Part shown: in pieces, positions 1 through 8,838 of the stretch
Numbering within the stretch: the stretch's first letter is position 1
How the letters are laid out: every line of letters begins with the position of its first letter
Assembly (NCBI RefSeq): GCF_003732225.1
Contig: NZ_MOBJ01000010.1
Location: forward strand, 208,929-272,928
Origin: Pseudomonas brassicacearum
GTDB taxonomy: Bacteria; Pseudomonadota; Gammaproteobacteria; Pseudomonadales; Pseudomonadaceae
DNA length: 64,000 nucleotides
Direction of reading: 5' to 3'
Position numbers and translations under genes: made by a program
The notes under the pieces: model-generated
What the model was told of the DNA's origin: nothing
Database searches by the model: none
The model's input: the letters and a program-made list of their open reading frames with translations, nothing else

Positions 1-1
1 C

Positions 2-1246
2 CGTGATTGCACCTTCGTCGTCATGCTGCCCGGCGACGGCGTCGAGCACCCGAACTTCGGCAATATCGTCCACGACCTGGTGCTGCTGCACAGCCTGGGT
101 GTGCGGTTGGTACTGGTTCACGGTTCGCGCCCACAAATTGAAACCCGCCTTGCCGCGCGCGGCCTGACCCCGCATTACCACCACGGGATGCGCATCACCG
201 ATGCAGCGACCCTGGAGTGCGTGATCGACGCGGTGGGCCAACTGCGCATCGCCATCGAGGCGCGCTTGTCGATGGACATGGCGTCCTCGCCGATGCAGGG
301 CTCGCGTTTGCGGGTGGCCAGCGGCAACCTGGTGACCGCACGGCCGATCGGTGTGCTCGAAGGCGTCGACTATCACCACACCGGCGAAGTGCGTCGGGTC
401 GACCGCAAGGGCATCAACCGTCTGCTGGACGAGCGCTCCATCGTGCTGCTCTCGCCGCTGGGCTACTCACCGACCGGGGAAATTTTCAACCTGGCCTGCG
501 AAGACGTCGCCACCCGCGCCGCCATCGACCTGGGCGCCGACAAGCTGCTGCTGTTCGGCGCGGACCTGGGGCTGATTGACGAGAACGGTCGTCTGGTCCG
601 CGAGCTGCGCCCGCAGCAGGTACCCGCGCACTTGCAGCGTCTGGGCGCCAACTATCAGGCAGAGTTGCTGGATGCGGCGGCCGAAGCGTGCCGTGGCGGC
701 GTCGGCCGTAGCCATATTGTCAGTTATGCCGAAGACGGCGCGCTGCTGACTGAGCTCTTCACCCGTGACGGTGGCGGCACGCTGGTAGCCCAGGAGCAAT
801 TCGAAGTGGTGCGCGAAGCGGCTATCGAAGACGTCGGTGGTTTGCTGGACCTGATCAGCCCGCTGGAAGAGCAGGGGATTCTGGTGCGTCGTTCGCGCGA
901 AGTGCTGGAGCGCGAAATCGAGCAGTTCAGCGTGGTCGAGCGTGAAGGGATGATCATCGCCTGTGCGGCGCTGTATCAGATTGCCGATTCGGATGCCGGG
1001 GAGCTGGCCTGTCTGGCGGTGAATCCGGAATACCGCCATGGCGGCCGTGGTGACGAACTGCTGGAACGGATCGAATCCCGGGCCCGTGCTCAAGGGCTCA
1101 AAACCCTGTTTGTCCTCACCACCCGCACTGCGCACTGGTTCCGCGAGCGTGGCTTTGTGCCCAGCAGCGTCGAGCGCCTCCCGTCGGCCCGGGCCTCGCT
1201 GTACAACTATCAGCGTAATTCGAAGATCTTCGAAAAGACTCTGTAA
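2..1246 (+). CDS. argA: N-acetylglutamate synthase ArgA (5' end outside window)
   Basis: Catalyses acetyl-CoA plus L-glutamate to N-acetylglutamate, the first step of arginine synthesis in the cytoplasm. The frame is open from base 2 (RDCTFVVMLPGDG), so the start codon lies a few dozen bases upstream of the window. The N-terminal two thirds is an amino-acid-kinase fold (LVLVHGSRPQIE near the start; a DLGADKLLLFG segment in the middle). The last third is a GNAT acetyltransferase (LACLAVNPEYRHGGRGDELL, the acetyl-CoA loop; then WFRERGF). This kinase-plus-GNAT order is that of classical ArgA, where the kinase domain binds arginine for feedback inhibition. It ends with TAA and no clear terminator follows. 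The truncation is only a window-edge effect. Identity is very secure. Confidence 0.96.
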   Translation, partial: RDCTFVVMLPGDGVEHPNFGNIVHDLVLLHSLGVRLVLVHGSRPQIETRLAARGLTPHYHHGMRITDAATLECVIDAVGQLRIAIEARLSMDMASSPMQGSRLRVASGNLVTARPIGVLEGVDYHHTGEVRRVDRKGINRLLDERSIVLLSPLGYSPTGEIFNLACEDVATRAAIDLGADKLLLFGADLGLIDENGRLVRELRPQQVPAHLQRLGANYQAELLDAAAEACRGGVGRSHIVSYAEDGALLTELFTRDGGGTLVAQEQFEVVREAAIEDVGGLLDLISPLEEQGILVRRSREVLEREIEQFSVVEREGMIIACAALYQIADSDAGELACLAVNPEYRHGGRGDELLERIESRARAQGLKTLFVLTTRTAHWFRERGFVPSSVERLPSARASLYNYQRNSKIFEKTL

Positions 1247-1803
1247 CCTTGGGCGCTTAGACTTCGCCCCGGGCACTGACAGATCGCCGGCTGCGCCTGC
1301 TCATGCAGGGGGCGTGCGCCGATCAGTTCTGCCGTTTTTCTGCCCGTTGCGGAATTTACCGGACGGGCGGTAAAAAAAATTATAGCGGTATACAAACTGT
1401 AACAATTTGACGGGAAGATGCACGTTTCGCCATGATGGCGTCGCTTATTTGATCGTGATTGACGTATGAAGAATACGTGAGCACGAATGGAACTAAAGAA
1501 GCGTCTGTAAATACCATTTAGGAATTAGCTCATAAGCCGATACCTCAGGATCCGGTTCGGTTGAGGTGTGCTGAGCTATATTCCAGAATCGTATGAAAAA
1601 TGAATAAACAGTTCTTTTTGGGTTTATGAGGAAGTCATTAACCTGAACGGACCAAACACTGCGATTAGACCAAAGTCGTAGACGCGACTGCTTACGATTG
1701 ACTTATCGGTCACGGTCTTGCGCTAATCGCGCATCGATGGGAACCGGGGCGCCAGATCCTGGACCAAAGTGCACAAAAAATTAGAAACGTAGAGGAGCGA
1801 AAC
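1247..1803. other. 557-base gap between argA and porin gene
   Basis: No convincing gene on either strand. It is more AT-rich than its surroundings, especially from 1370 to 1640. Visible structure: a hairpin with 7-bp arms TTTACCG/CGGTAAA (1355-1374), which is followed by A rather than T on the + strand and so is not an argA terminator; and a perfect 6-bp-arm palindrome ACGTAT/ATACGT around GAAGA (1462-1478). The right part must hold the porin promoter and leader. A small RNA cannot be excluded or supported by reading alone. Confidence 0.5.
1698..1727 (+). promoter_or_regulatory. Possible sigma-70 promoter of the porin gene
   Basis: TTGACT (1698-1703) and GCTAAT (1722-1727) are separated by 18 bases and lie about 75 bases before the porin start codon. 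The -35 is close to consensus; the -10 matches four of six positions. This is inferred from hexamers alone, and other weak candidates exist upstream. Confidence 0.3.
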
Positions 1804-3126
1804 ATGAATAAGTCCACCTTGGCCCTGGCTGTGGCCGTAGGGGTTATGGCGCAGCAGGCAGGCGCCGCCGGTTTTATCGAAGACAGTAAGGCGACCTTGG
1901 GTCTGCGTAACTTCTACATCAACACCGACAACCGTACCGGCACCGGCGCGAACAAAAACGAAGAATGGGGCCAAGGCTTCGATCTGCGTTTCATCTCGGG
2001 TTACACCCAAGGTACTGTTAAGTTCGGCGTTGACGCCATTGGCCTGTACGGCGTGCGTCTGGACTCCAGCCCGGCCAAGAGCGGCAACTCGAGCGGCACT
2101 GCTTCTGGCGGTACGATTTTCCCAAGCGATGGCAACCGTGCGGTTCCAGACTTCGGCAGCCTGGGCTTGACCGGTAAGGTCAAAATCTCCGAGACCGAGC
2201 TGAAAATCGGTACCCTGCAGCCGAACAACCCGGTCATCAAGTACAACGATGGTCGTCTGCTGCCACAAACCTTCACCGGTGGCGAGATCAAGTCCAACGA
2301 AATCAAGGATCTGACCCTGACTGCGGGCGAGATCAATGAGGCCAAAGGCCGTAACTCCAGCAACGACGAAGGTCTGTCGATTGCCGGTGCCAACGCTGGC
2401 TCCAACTACGACGCGGGCAAGTTCAGCAACAAGTTCTACTACGCTGGTGCTGACTACAAAATCACCAAGGACCTGACTGCTTCGTACTACTACGGCGAAC
2501 TGAAGGACTTCTACTCGCAGAACTTCCTGGGCCTGGTGCACAACTGGTCCATCGGTCCTGGCGTGCTGAAAAGTGACCTGCGCTACTACCGTAGCCGCGA
2601 CAACGGTTCCAACGGCAACGACAAGAACTTCTTCACTACCGGTTTCTACGGCGGCAATACAACCAAAGGCAAGGTCGACAACGACCTGTACAGCTACTTG
2701 GCTCTGTACTCGGTTGAAGGTCACACCTTCGGTGGCGGTTACCAGTACACCAAGGGCGACAGCGACTTCCCTTGGCTGAACCAGGGTGACGGCTCGTCCA
2801 ACAGCACCATCACCGACATGCAGATCCAGAAGTTTGCCCGCGCTGGCGAACGTACCTGGCAAGCTCGCTACGCCTATGACTTCGCCAAGGTTGGCGTACC
2901 GGGTCTGACCGCTGGTGTGATCTACCTGCACGGCAACAACATCGACAGCCCTACTGGTAGCAAGAGCGAGTGGGAGCGTGACCTGAGCCTGGCTTACGTT
3001 GTTCCGGAAGGCCCGCTGAAAAACCTCGGTGTTGCCTGGAAAAACGCCATGTGGCGCACCGACGTGGCCACCCGCGACCAGGACGAAAACCGCCTGATCG
3101 TCAGCTACTCGATCCCGCTGTTGTAA
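1804..3126 (+). CDS. OprD-family outer-membrane porin
   Basis: 440-residue outer-membrane channel of the OprD/Occ family, which imports amino acids, small carboxylates or peptides in Pseudomonas. A signal peptide is evident (MNKSTLALAVAVG, cleavage near AGAAG). Next comes the family N-terminus GFIEDSKATLGLRNFY, then alternating amphipathic strands and a C-terminus ending in LIVSYSIPLL, typical of an outer-membrane barrel. The ribosome site AGAGGAG sits 6 bases before ATG. The gene is monocistronic, with a long AT-rich leader and a strong terminator. The residues do not let me choose between OprD, OprE, OprQ and other paralogs, so no symbol is given. Confidence 0.9.
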   Translation: MNKSTLALAVAVGVMAQQAGAAGFIEDSKATLGLRNFYINTDNRTGTGANKNEEWGQGFDLRFISGYTQGTVKFGVDAIGLYGVRLDSSPAKSGNSSGTASGGTIFPSDGNRAVPDFGSLGLTGKVKISETELKIGTLQPNNPVIKYNDGRLLPQTFTGGEIKSNEIKDLTLTAGEINEAKGRNSSNDEGLSIAGANAGSNYDAGKFSNKFYYAGADYKITKDLTASYYYGELKDFYSQNFLGLVHNWSIGPGVLKSDLRYYRSRDNGSNGNDKNFFTTGFYGGNTTKGKVDNDLYSYLALYSVEGHTFGGGYQYTKGDSDFPWLNQGDGSSNSTITDMQIQKFARAGERTWQARYAYDFAKVGVPGLTAGVIYLHGNNIDSPTGSKSEWERDLSLAYVVPEGPLKNLGVAWKNAMWRTDVATRDQDENRLIVSYSIPLL

Positions 3127-3152
3127 TACCCAGGCGTTTACAAGCCTGTATA

Positions 3153-3188
3153 AAAAGCCCCGCTCGGCGTAAGCCTGGCGGGGCTTTT
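3153..3188 (+). terminator. Rho-independent terminator of porin gene
   Basis: Eleven-base arms AAAAGCCCCGC/GCGGGGCTTTT around a 14-base loop, ending in a T run, 26 bases after the porin stop codon. Confidence 0.9.
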
Positions 3189-3416
3189 GCGTTTCAAGTC
3201 GGGCCCACCCCCGCAGACCCTCCTTCATTTCCCTCTTTGCAACAACTCAAGGCCTTCTCGAACCCTGGTTCCAAGACTGGTCTTCGTTGACGTATGCGTC
3301 CAGTGAACAGATGTTTAATATTCATTTATGATCTAAATAAATCGATATTTATTCTTTTTAATAAGTGCCGACACTAGGCACAGTAGGCTCATCACGCACT
3401 CACCAGGAGCAGCACC

Positions 3417-4055
3417 ATGAGCCTCAGACTGGGCGACATTGCCCCCGATTTCGAACAGGATTCCAGCGCCGGCACCATCCGTTTTCACGAGTGGCTGGGC
3501 GATAGCTGGGGCGTGCTGTTTTCCCATCCGGCAGACTTCACACCGGTGTGCACCACGGAGCTGGGGTTTACCGCCAGGCTCAAGGATGAATTTGCCAAGC
3601 GCGGCGTCAAGGCCATCGCGCTGTCGGTCGACCCGGTGGATTCGCACCACAAGTGGATCGAAGACATCAACGAAACCCAGAACACCGTCGTCAACTTCCC
3701 GATCCTCGCCGACGCCGATCGCAAGGTCTCCGACCTCTATGACCTGATCCACCCGAACGCCAACGACACCCTGACCGTGCGTTCGCTGTTCGTGATCGAT
3801 CCGGACAAGAAGGTTCGCCTGACCATCACTTACCCGGCCAGCACCGGACGCAACTTCCACGAGATCCTGCGGGTGATCGATTCGTTGCAACTCACCGACA
3901 ACTACAAAGTGGCCACCCCGGCCAACTGGCAGGACGGTGATGAAGTGGTGATCGTGCCGTCGCTCAAGGATGAAGACGAAATCAACAAACGCTTCCCCAA
4001 AGGTTATCGCGCAGTGAAACCGTACCTGCGCCTGACACCACAACCCAACAAGTGA
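3417..4055 (+). CDS. lsfA: 1-Cys peroxiredoxin LsfA
   Basis: Cytoplasmic thiol peroxidase of the Prx6 subfamily that reduces H2O2 and organic peroxides. The 212-residue length and the motif PVCTTE with peroxidatic Cys45 fit 1-Cys Prx6 enzymes; so does the long C-terminal dimerisation segment ending FPKGYRAVKPYLRLT. The ribosome site CAGGAG is 8 bases before ATG. It directly precedes ssuEADCBF, the arrangement in which lsfA was named as a sulfate-starvation-induced gene in Pseudomonas. An AT-rich stretch upstream (3315-3362) resembles one before ssuE. A REP doublet and a terminator separate it from ssuE, so the two probably have separate promoters. Confidence 0.93.
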   Translation: MSLRLGDIAPDFEQDSSAGTIRFHEWLGDSWGVLFSHPADFTPVCTTELGFTARLKDEFAKRGVKAIALSVDPVDSHHKWIEDINETQNTVVNFPILADADRKVSDLYDLIHPNANDTLTVRSLFVIDPDKKVRLTITYPASTGRNFHEILRVIDSLQLTDNYKVATPANWQDGDEVVIVPSLKDEDEINKRFPKGYRAVKPYLRLTPQPNK

Positions 4056-4085
4056 GCCATTGATATTTTTAGCGTGGCTTAAATC

Positions 4086-4156
4086 GCTATCGCGAGCAAG
4101 CTCGCTCCCACAGGTGTACGCATTCCAATGTGGGAGCGAGCTTGCTCGCGATAGCG
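4086..4156. repeat. REP doublet, family A
   Basis: Two inverted copies of the palindromic unit GCGAGCAAGCTCGCTCCCAC, facing each other over a short spacer, just downstream of lsfA. Confidence 0.9.
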
Positions 4157-4205
4157 GTCTGCCAGGCGCAACAGCTTCAAGGGTATCCAAAATGCAGGGG
4201 GTTTC

Positions 4206-4230
4206 AGGCCGTTTCGACGGCCTTTTTTTC
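4206..4230 (+). terminator. Terminator downstream of lsfA
   Basis: AGGCCGT-TTCG-ACGGCCT hairpin (stable UUCG loop) followed by a run of six to seven T. Confidence 0.9.
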
Positions 4231-4254
4231 GTCTGGAGAGTGCTTTTTCGTATA

Positions 4255-4320
4255 TGCATTTAAAGAATAAACACATAAATAAATATGATTTATGGATATA
4301 TAAATCAGCTGTTAAGGTCT
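4255..4320 (+). promoter_or_regulatory. AT-rich control region of ssu operon
   Basis: Nearly all A/T for about 60 bases immediately before the ssuE leader. It includes TTTAAAGAATAAA (4259-4271), whose reverse complement is nearly matched upstream of lsfA (3348-3361). CysB, the LysR-type activator of sulfur-starvation genes, binds degenerate AT-rich sites. The assignment is inferred from position and the shared element. Confidence 0.4.
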
Positions 4321-4378
4321 GTCCAATGTCGCGAGACCGCACACTGCGAATCGCCAAAAAAGTTTAAGGAATTACCGC

Positions 4379-4972
4379 ATGCTGGTCGTCTCACTCGGAG
4401 GAAGTCCCAGCCAACGCTCCCGCTCCGGGGTGCTGCTGGATCGCTCCCAACGCTGGTTGCAGCAACAAGGAGTCGAAGTAGTGAGTTATCAGGTGCGGGA
4501 CTTCCCGGCTGAAGACTTGCTGCACGCACGCTTCGACAGCCCGAAGGTGGTCGATTTGCTGCAACAGATTGAAAACGCCGATGGCTTGCTGATTGCCACG
4601 CCGGTCTACAAAGCGTCATTTTCCGGCGCACTGAAAACCGTACTGGATCTGCTGCCTGAACGTGCCCTGAGCCACAAGGTTGTATTGCCGATGGCCACAG
4701 GCGGCAGCATCGCCCACATGCTGGCCGTGGATTACGCGCTCAAGCCGGTGCTGTCGGCGCTGAAAGCCCAGGAAATGCTTCACGGGATTTTCGCCGAAGA
4801 CAGCCAGATCGCTTACGGCGAAGGCAGTGCCCAGGCGCAGTTGGCGCCACAGTTGGAGCAGCGTTTGTTTGAGGCGCTGGAGCAGTTCTTCAGCGCCATG
4901 GCCCGCCGGCCCAAGCCGCTGGACCCAAACCTGTTGAATGATCGTTTGTTGAGTGCTCGCTGGAGCATTTAA
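4379..4972 (+). CDS. ssuE: NADPH-dependent FMN reductase SsuE
   Basis: Supplies reduced FMN to the monooxygenase SsuD for desulfonation of alkanesulfonates. The 197-residue flavodoxin-like protein has the N-terminal flavin loop SLGGSPSQRSRS (residues 4-15) and the central ATPVYKASFSGALKTVLDLLP segment region characteristic of SsuE/MsuE flavin reductases. The ribosome site AAGGAA lies 7 bases before ATG. It is the first gene of ssuEADCBF, all on the + strand with short gaps. Identity rests on family motifs and the operon; MsuE is a close relative, but the downstream ssuADCBF makes SsuE the natural call. Confidence 0.94.
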   Translation: MLVVSLGGSPSQRSRSGVLLDRSQRWLQQQGVEVVSYQVRDFPAEDLLHARFDSPKVVDLLQQIENADGLLIATPVYKASFSGALKTVLDLLPERALSHKVVLPMATGGSIAHMLAVDYALKPVLSALKAQEMLHGIFAEDSQIAYGEGSAQAQLAPQLEQRLFEALEQFFSAMARRPKPLDPNLLNDRLLSARWSI

Positions 4973-5062
4973 GCCTTACCCGAAAATTGAAGTACTGGCC
5001 TTACTCGCCCGCTAACGGGCAAGCAGGTGCAGCCAAAACCCTACTGCAAAAAGGAGAGCGCT

Positions 5063-6031
5063 ATGCGCACTGTCATTTTGCGTCGTGGTCTGGTCGCTCT
5101 GTTTGCTGCGGCTGTGTCCTTCGGCGTTATTACTCAAGCTCAAGCGGCCGAGACTTTGCGAATCGGCTATCAAAAGTACGGCACCCTGGTGCTGCTCAAA
5201 GCCCGCGGCACACTGGAAAAACGCCTCGCCGCCCAAGGCGTCGACGTGCAATGGACTGAATTTCCCGGCGGCCCGCAGTTGCTCGAAGGGCTGAACGTCG
5301 GCTCGATCGATTTTGGCGTGACCGGCGAAACCCCGCCGGTCTTCGCGCAGGCGGCCGGTGCCGATCTGCTCTACGTCGCCTATGAACCGCCAGCGCCACA
5401 CAGCGAGGCGATTCTGGTACCGAAAGACTCCGCGATCAAATCGGTGCAGGACCTCAAGGGCAAGAAAGTCGTCCTCAACAAAGGCTCCAACGTGCACTAC
5501 CTGCTGGTGCGCGCCCTGGAAGACGCCGGTCTCAAATACACCGACGTTCAAACCGTATTCCTGCCGCCAGCCGATGCCCGCGCCGCGTTCGAACGTGGCA
5601 GCGTCGATGCTTGGGTGATCTGGGACCCCTACCAGGCCGCTGCCGAACAGCAACTGCAAGCGCGCACCCTGCGTGATGGCAGCGGCATCGTCGACAACCA
5701 TCAGTTCTACCTGGCGACCAAGCCTTACGCCGAAAAACATCCGGCCGTGATCAAGGCGCTGGTGGAAGAAGTCCGCGCCATCGGCGAATGGTCCAAGGCC
5801 AACCCGGAGGACGTGACCCAGCAGGTCTCGCCGCTGCTAGGGCTGCCGGCAGACATCACCTTGAGCGTGGTGAAACGCCAAGGCTACGGCGCGCATTTCC
5901 TCACCCCGGAAGTGGTCGCGGCCCAACAGAAAATTGCCGACAGCTTCTACCAGCTCAAATTGATTCCGAAACCCCTGAGCATCAAAGACGTGATCTGGAC
6001 GCCACCGGCAGCCGTTGCCACCGCGCCGTAA
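5063..6031 (+). CDS. ssuA: Sulfonate ABC transporter substrate-binding protein SsuA
   Basis: Periplasmic receptor of the SsuABC importer for aliphatic sulfonates. I chose ATG 5063 (322 aa) over the upstream in-frame ATG at 5027 because AAGGAGA lies 6-7 bases before it and it begins a normal signal peptide (MRTVILRRGLVALFAAA, cleavage near AQAAE). The mature start LRIGYQKYGTLVLLKARG and the GVTGETPPVFAQAAGADLLYV region are hallmarks of SsuA-type binding proteins (NMT1/THI5-like fold). It sits between ssuE and ssuD as in the Pseudomonas ssu operon. Confidence 0.95.
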   Translation: MRTVILRRGLVALFAAAVSFGVITQAQAAETLRIGYQKYGTLVLLKARGTLEKRLAAQGVDVQWTEFPGGPQLLEGLNVGSIDFGVTGETPPVFAQAAGADLLYVAYEPPAPHSEAILVPKDSAIKSVQDLKGKKVVLNKGSNVHYLLVRALEDAGLKYTDVQTVFLPPADARAAFERGSVDAWVIWDPYQAAAEQQLQARTLRDGSGIVDNHQFYLATKPYAEKHPAVIKALVEEVRAIGEWSKANPEDVTQQVSPLLGLPADITLSVVKRQGYGAHFLTPEVVAAQQKIADSFYQLKLIPKPLSIKDVIWTPPAAVATAP

Positions 6032-6056
6032 TTCGACTTCCCAAGGAGACCACTCC

Positions 6057-7205
6057 ATGAGCCTCAATATTTTCTGGTTCCTGCCTACCCACGGCGACGG
6101 CCATTACCTTGGCACCGCCGAAGGTGCTCGCGCCGTCGATCACGGTTATTTGCAGCAAGTCGCCCAAGCGGCGGATCGTCTGGGGTTCGGCGGGGTGCTG
6201 ATTCCCACCGGACGCTCCTGCGAAGACTCGTGGCTGGTGGCCGCGTCGCTGATCCCGGTCACCCAGCGTTTGAAGTTTCTGGTCGCGTTGCGCCCCGGGA
6301 TCATTTCCCCGACGGTGGCCGCGCGTCAGGCGGCGACCCTGGATCGGTTGTCCGGTGGGCGTGCGCTGTTCAACCTGGTAACGGGCGGCGATCCAGAAGA
6401 ACTGGCCGGCGATGGATTGTTCCTGAGTCACGAAGAGCGCTATCAGGCCTCGGTGGAATTCACCCGGATCTGGCGTCGGGTGCTCGAAGGCGAGACGGTC
6501 GATTACGACGGTCAGCACATCAGCGTGAAGGGCGCGAAATTGCTCTACCCGCCGATTCAGCAACCGCGTCCGCCGCTGTACTTCGGTGGCTCCTCGGAAG
6601 CCGCTCAGGATCTGGCGGCCGAGCAGGTCGAAATGGTCCTGACCTGGGGCGAGCCACCGGCCGCGGTCGCCGAGAAGATCGAACAAGTACGCGCCAAGGC
6701 CGCGAAGCTCGGGCGCACTGTGCGCTTCGGCATTCGTTTGCATGTGATCGTCCGTGAAACCAACGCTGAAGCCTGGCAAGCGGCGGACCGTTTGATCTCC
6801 CATCTGGACGACGAAACCATCGCCCGCGCTCAGGCCTCGTTGGCGCGCTTCGACTCGGTCGGCCAGCAGCGTATGGCCGCGCTGCACGGCGGCAGCCGCG
6901 ACAACCTCGAAGTCAGCCCGAACCTCTGGGCCGGTGTCGGTCTGGTACGTGGCGGTGCCGGCACAGCGCTGGTCGGCGACGGCCCGACCGTGGCGGCGCG
7001 GGTCAAGGAGTACGCGGACCTGGGCATCGATACCTTCATCTTTTCGGGCTACCCGCATCTGGAAGAGTCGTATCGGGTCGCGGAGCTGTTGTTCCCGCAC
7101 CTCGACATCGAGCGGCCCGAATTGCCGAAAAGCGCCGGTTACGTCAGTCCGTTTGGCGAGATGGTTGCCAACGACATTCTTCCCAAAGCCGCGTCCCAGA
7201 GCTGA
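6057..7205 (+). CDS. ssuD: FMNH2-dependent alkanesulfonate monooxygenase SsuD
   Basis: Cleaves the C-S bond of alkanesulfonates, releasing sulfite and an aldehyde, using O2 and FMNH2 from SsuE. The 382-residue bacterial-luciferase-like TIM barrel begins SLNIFWFLPTHGDGHYLG, the standard SsuD start. It contains the LNLVTGGDPEELAGDG-type segment and ends in the usual ELPKSAGYVSPFGEM region. ATG 6057 has AAGGAGA 8 bases upstream; the longer frame from 6015 would overlap the ssuA stop. It is translationally close to ssuC (8-base gap). Confidence 0.96.
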   Translation: MSLNIFWFLPTHGDGHYLGTAEGARAVDHGYLQQVAQAADRLGFGGVLIPTGRSCEDSWLVAASLIPVTQRLKFLVALRPGIISPTVAARQAATLDRLSGGRALFNLVTGGDPEELAGDGLFLSHEERYQASVEFTRIWRRVLEGETVDYDGQHISVKGAKLLYPPIQQPRPPLYFGGSSEAAQDLAAEQVEMVLTWGEPPAAVAEKIEQVRAKAAKLGRTVRFGIRLHVIVRETNAEAWQAADRLISHLDDETIARAQASLARFDSVGQQRMAALHGGSRDNLEVSPNLWAGVGLVRGGAGTALVGDGPTVAARVKEYADLGIDTFIFSGYPHLEESYRVAELLFPHLDIERPELPKSAGYVSPFGEMVANDILPKAASQS

Positions 7206-7213
7206 GGCGCACC

Positions 7214-8002
7214 ATGAAGAGCGAAAAGATTATCCACAGCCTCGCGCCTTGGGCCTTGCCGGTGCTGCTACTGGCGGTGTGGCAGTTGTCGGTGTCGGCG
7301 GGCTGGTTGTCGACGCGGATTCTGCCAGCACCGAGCGCAGTGATCGAGGCGGGCGTCAGCCTGGTGCGCAGCGGCGAAATCTGGAAACACCTGGCGATCA
7401 GCGGCTGGCGCGCCGGCATTGGTTTTGTGATTGGCGGCGGTATCGGTCTGGCATTGGGTTTCATCACCGGCCTGTCGAAGTGGGGTGAGCGTTTGCTCGA
7501 CAGTTCGGTGCAGATGATCCGCAACGTACCGCATCTGGCGCTGATTCCGCTGGTAATCCTCTGGTTCGGCATTGATGAGTCGGCGAAGATTTTCCTGGTG
7601 GCGCTGGGCACGTTGTTTCCGATCTACCTCAACACTTACCACGGCATCCGCAACGTCGACCCGGCCTTGGTGGAAATGGCGCGCAGTTACGGTCTGTCCG
7701 GTTTCAGCCTGTTCCGTCAGGTGATTCTGCCGGGTGCGCTACCTTCGATTCTGGTCGGCGTGCGCTTTGCCCTGGGTTTCATGTGGCTGACCCTGATCGT
7801 CGCTGAAACCATCTCTGCCAGTTCCGGCATTGGCTACCTGGCGATGAATGCCCGGGAGTTCTTGCAAACGGATGTGGTGGTGCTGGCGATTGTTTTGTAC
7901 GCGGTGCTCGGCAAATTGGCCGACCTCGCGGCCCGTGGTCTGGAGCGGGTCTGGTTGCGCTGGCATCCCGCCTATCAAGTGGCCAAGGGTGGTGCAGCAT
8001 GA
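7214..8002 (+). CDS. ssuC: Sulfonate ABC transporter permease SsuC
   Basis: Inner-membrane permease of the sulfonate importer, 262 residues with about six hydrophobic segments. The BPD-transporter EAA-like loop reads VEMARSYGLSGFSLFRQV. It has a cytoplasmic N-terminus, typical length, and GAGGCG before the ATG. Its last four bases overlap the ATG of ssuB (ATGA), so the two are probably translationally coupled. It pairs with SsuA (receptor) and SsuB (ATPase). Confidence 0.95.
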   Translation: MKSEKIIHSLAPWALPVLLLAVWQLSVSAGWLSTRILPAPSAVIEAGVSLVRSGEIWKHLAISGWRAGIGFVIGGGIGLALGFITGLSKWGERLLDSSVQMIRNVPHLALIPLVILWFGIDESAKIFLVALGTLFPIYLNTYHGIRNVDPALVEMARSYGLSGFSLFRQVILPGALPSILVGVRFALGFMWLTLIVAETISASSGIGYLAMNAREFLQTDVVVLAIVLYAVLGKLADLAARGLERVWLRWHPAYQVAKGGAA

Positions 8003-8805
8003 CGGCTCAACAACCCCCACGTCTGCTGCGCGGGATTCCGCTGGCGGTACGCAAACTGCAAAAAACCTTTGGCGCGCGGCAGGTGCTGCGCGAGATCGAC
8101 CTGCACATTCCGGCCGGTCAGTTCGTCGCAGTAGTCGGTCGCAGCGGTTGTGGCAAAAGTACCTTGCTGCGCTTGCTGGCGGGCCTTGACCAACCCACGG
8201 GCGGCGAACTGTTGGCCGGCTCTGCACTGCTCAGCGAGGCGCGCGAAGACACTCGACTGATGTTCCAGGAAGCGCGATTGCTGCCATGGAAAAAGGTTAT
8301 CGACAACGTCGGCCTCGGGCTCAAGGGTCATTGGCGCCAACAGGCTTTGGACGCATTGGATGCCGTGGGCCTGGCGGATCGTGCCGATGAATGGCCGGCG
8401 GCGTTGTCCGGCGGGCAAAAGCAGCGGGTGGCCTTGGCGCGGGCGCTGATCCATCAGCCGCGCTTGTTGTTGCTCGATGAGCCGTTGGGCGCACTGGATG
8501 CGCTGACTCGAATTGAAATGCAGCAACTGATCGAACGCCTCTGGCAACAGCACGGTTTTACCGTGTTGCTGGTGACCCATGACGTCAGCGAAGCGGTGGC
8601 GATTGCCGACCGGGTGTTGCTGATCGAAGAGGGCGAAATCGGCCTCGACCTGCACGTTGAACTGCCGCGCCCTCGGGTCCGCGGTTCACATCGACTGGCG
8701 GCGCTGGAAACCGAAGTACTCAACCGCGTGTTGTCACTGCCGGGCTCACCGCCCGAACCGGAACCTGTTTCACCCTTGCCCACGCAATTGCGCTGGGCTC
8801 ACTAA
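7999..8805 (+). CDS. ssuB: Sulfonate ABC transporter ATP-binding protein SsuB
   Basis: ATPase of the sulfonate importer, 268 residues. Walker A is GRSGCGKST (47-55), the signature is LSGGQKQR (136-143), Walker B is LLLLDEP (156-162), and the H-loop is in VLLVTHDVSEA. The start overlaps the ssuC stop by four bases. The C-terminal extension after residue 225 is proline-rich and not conserved in ABC ATPases generally. Substrate assignment comes from the operon. Confidence 0.95.
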   Translation: MTAQQPPRLLRGIPLAVRKLQKTFGARQVLREIDLHIPAGQFVAVVGRSGCGKSTLLRLLAGLDQPTGGELLAGSALLSEAREDTRLMFQEARLLPWKKVIDNVGLGLKGHWRQQALDALDAVGLADRADEWPAALSGGQKQRVALARALIHQPRLLLLDEPLGALDALTRIEMQQLIERLWQQHGFTVLLVTHDVSEAVAIADRVLLIEEGEIGLDLHVELPRPRVRGSHRLAALETEVLNRVLSLPGSPPEPEPVSPLPTQLRWAH

Positions 8806-8838
8806 CGCAACGTTCTCCCAACCACAGGAATCAACCTC

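Larger units (their letters stand above)
4056..4378. other. Gap between lsfA and ssuE
   Basis: Contains a REP doublet (4086-4156), the lsfA terminator (4206-4230), then about 60 bases of very AT-rich DNA (4255-4315) that probably carries the ssu promoter and its activator site. No coding potential is evident. Confidence 0.6.

Noticed and set aside
1355..1374. Hairpin after argA as a terminator
   Set aside because: Followed by A residues, not T, on the transcribed-strand sense, and 110 bases past the stop; left as a structural note.
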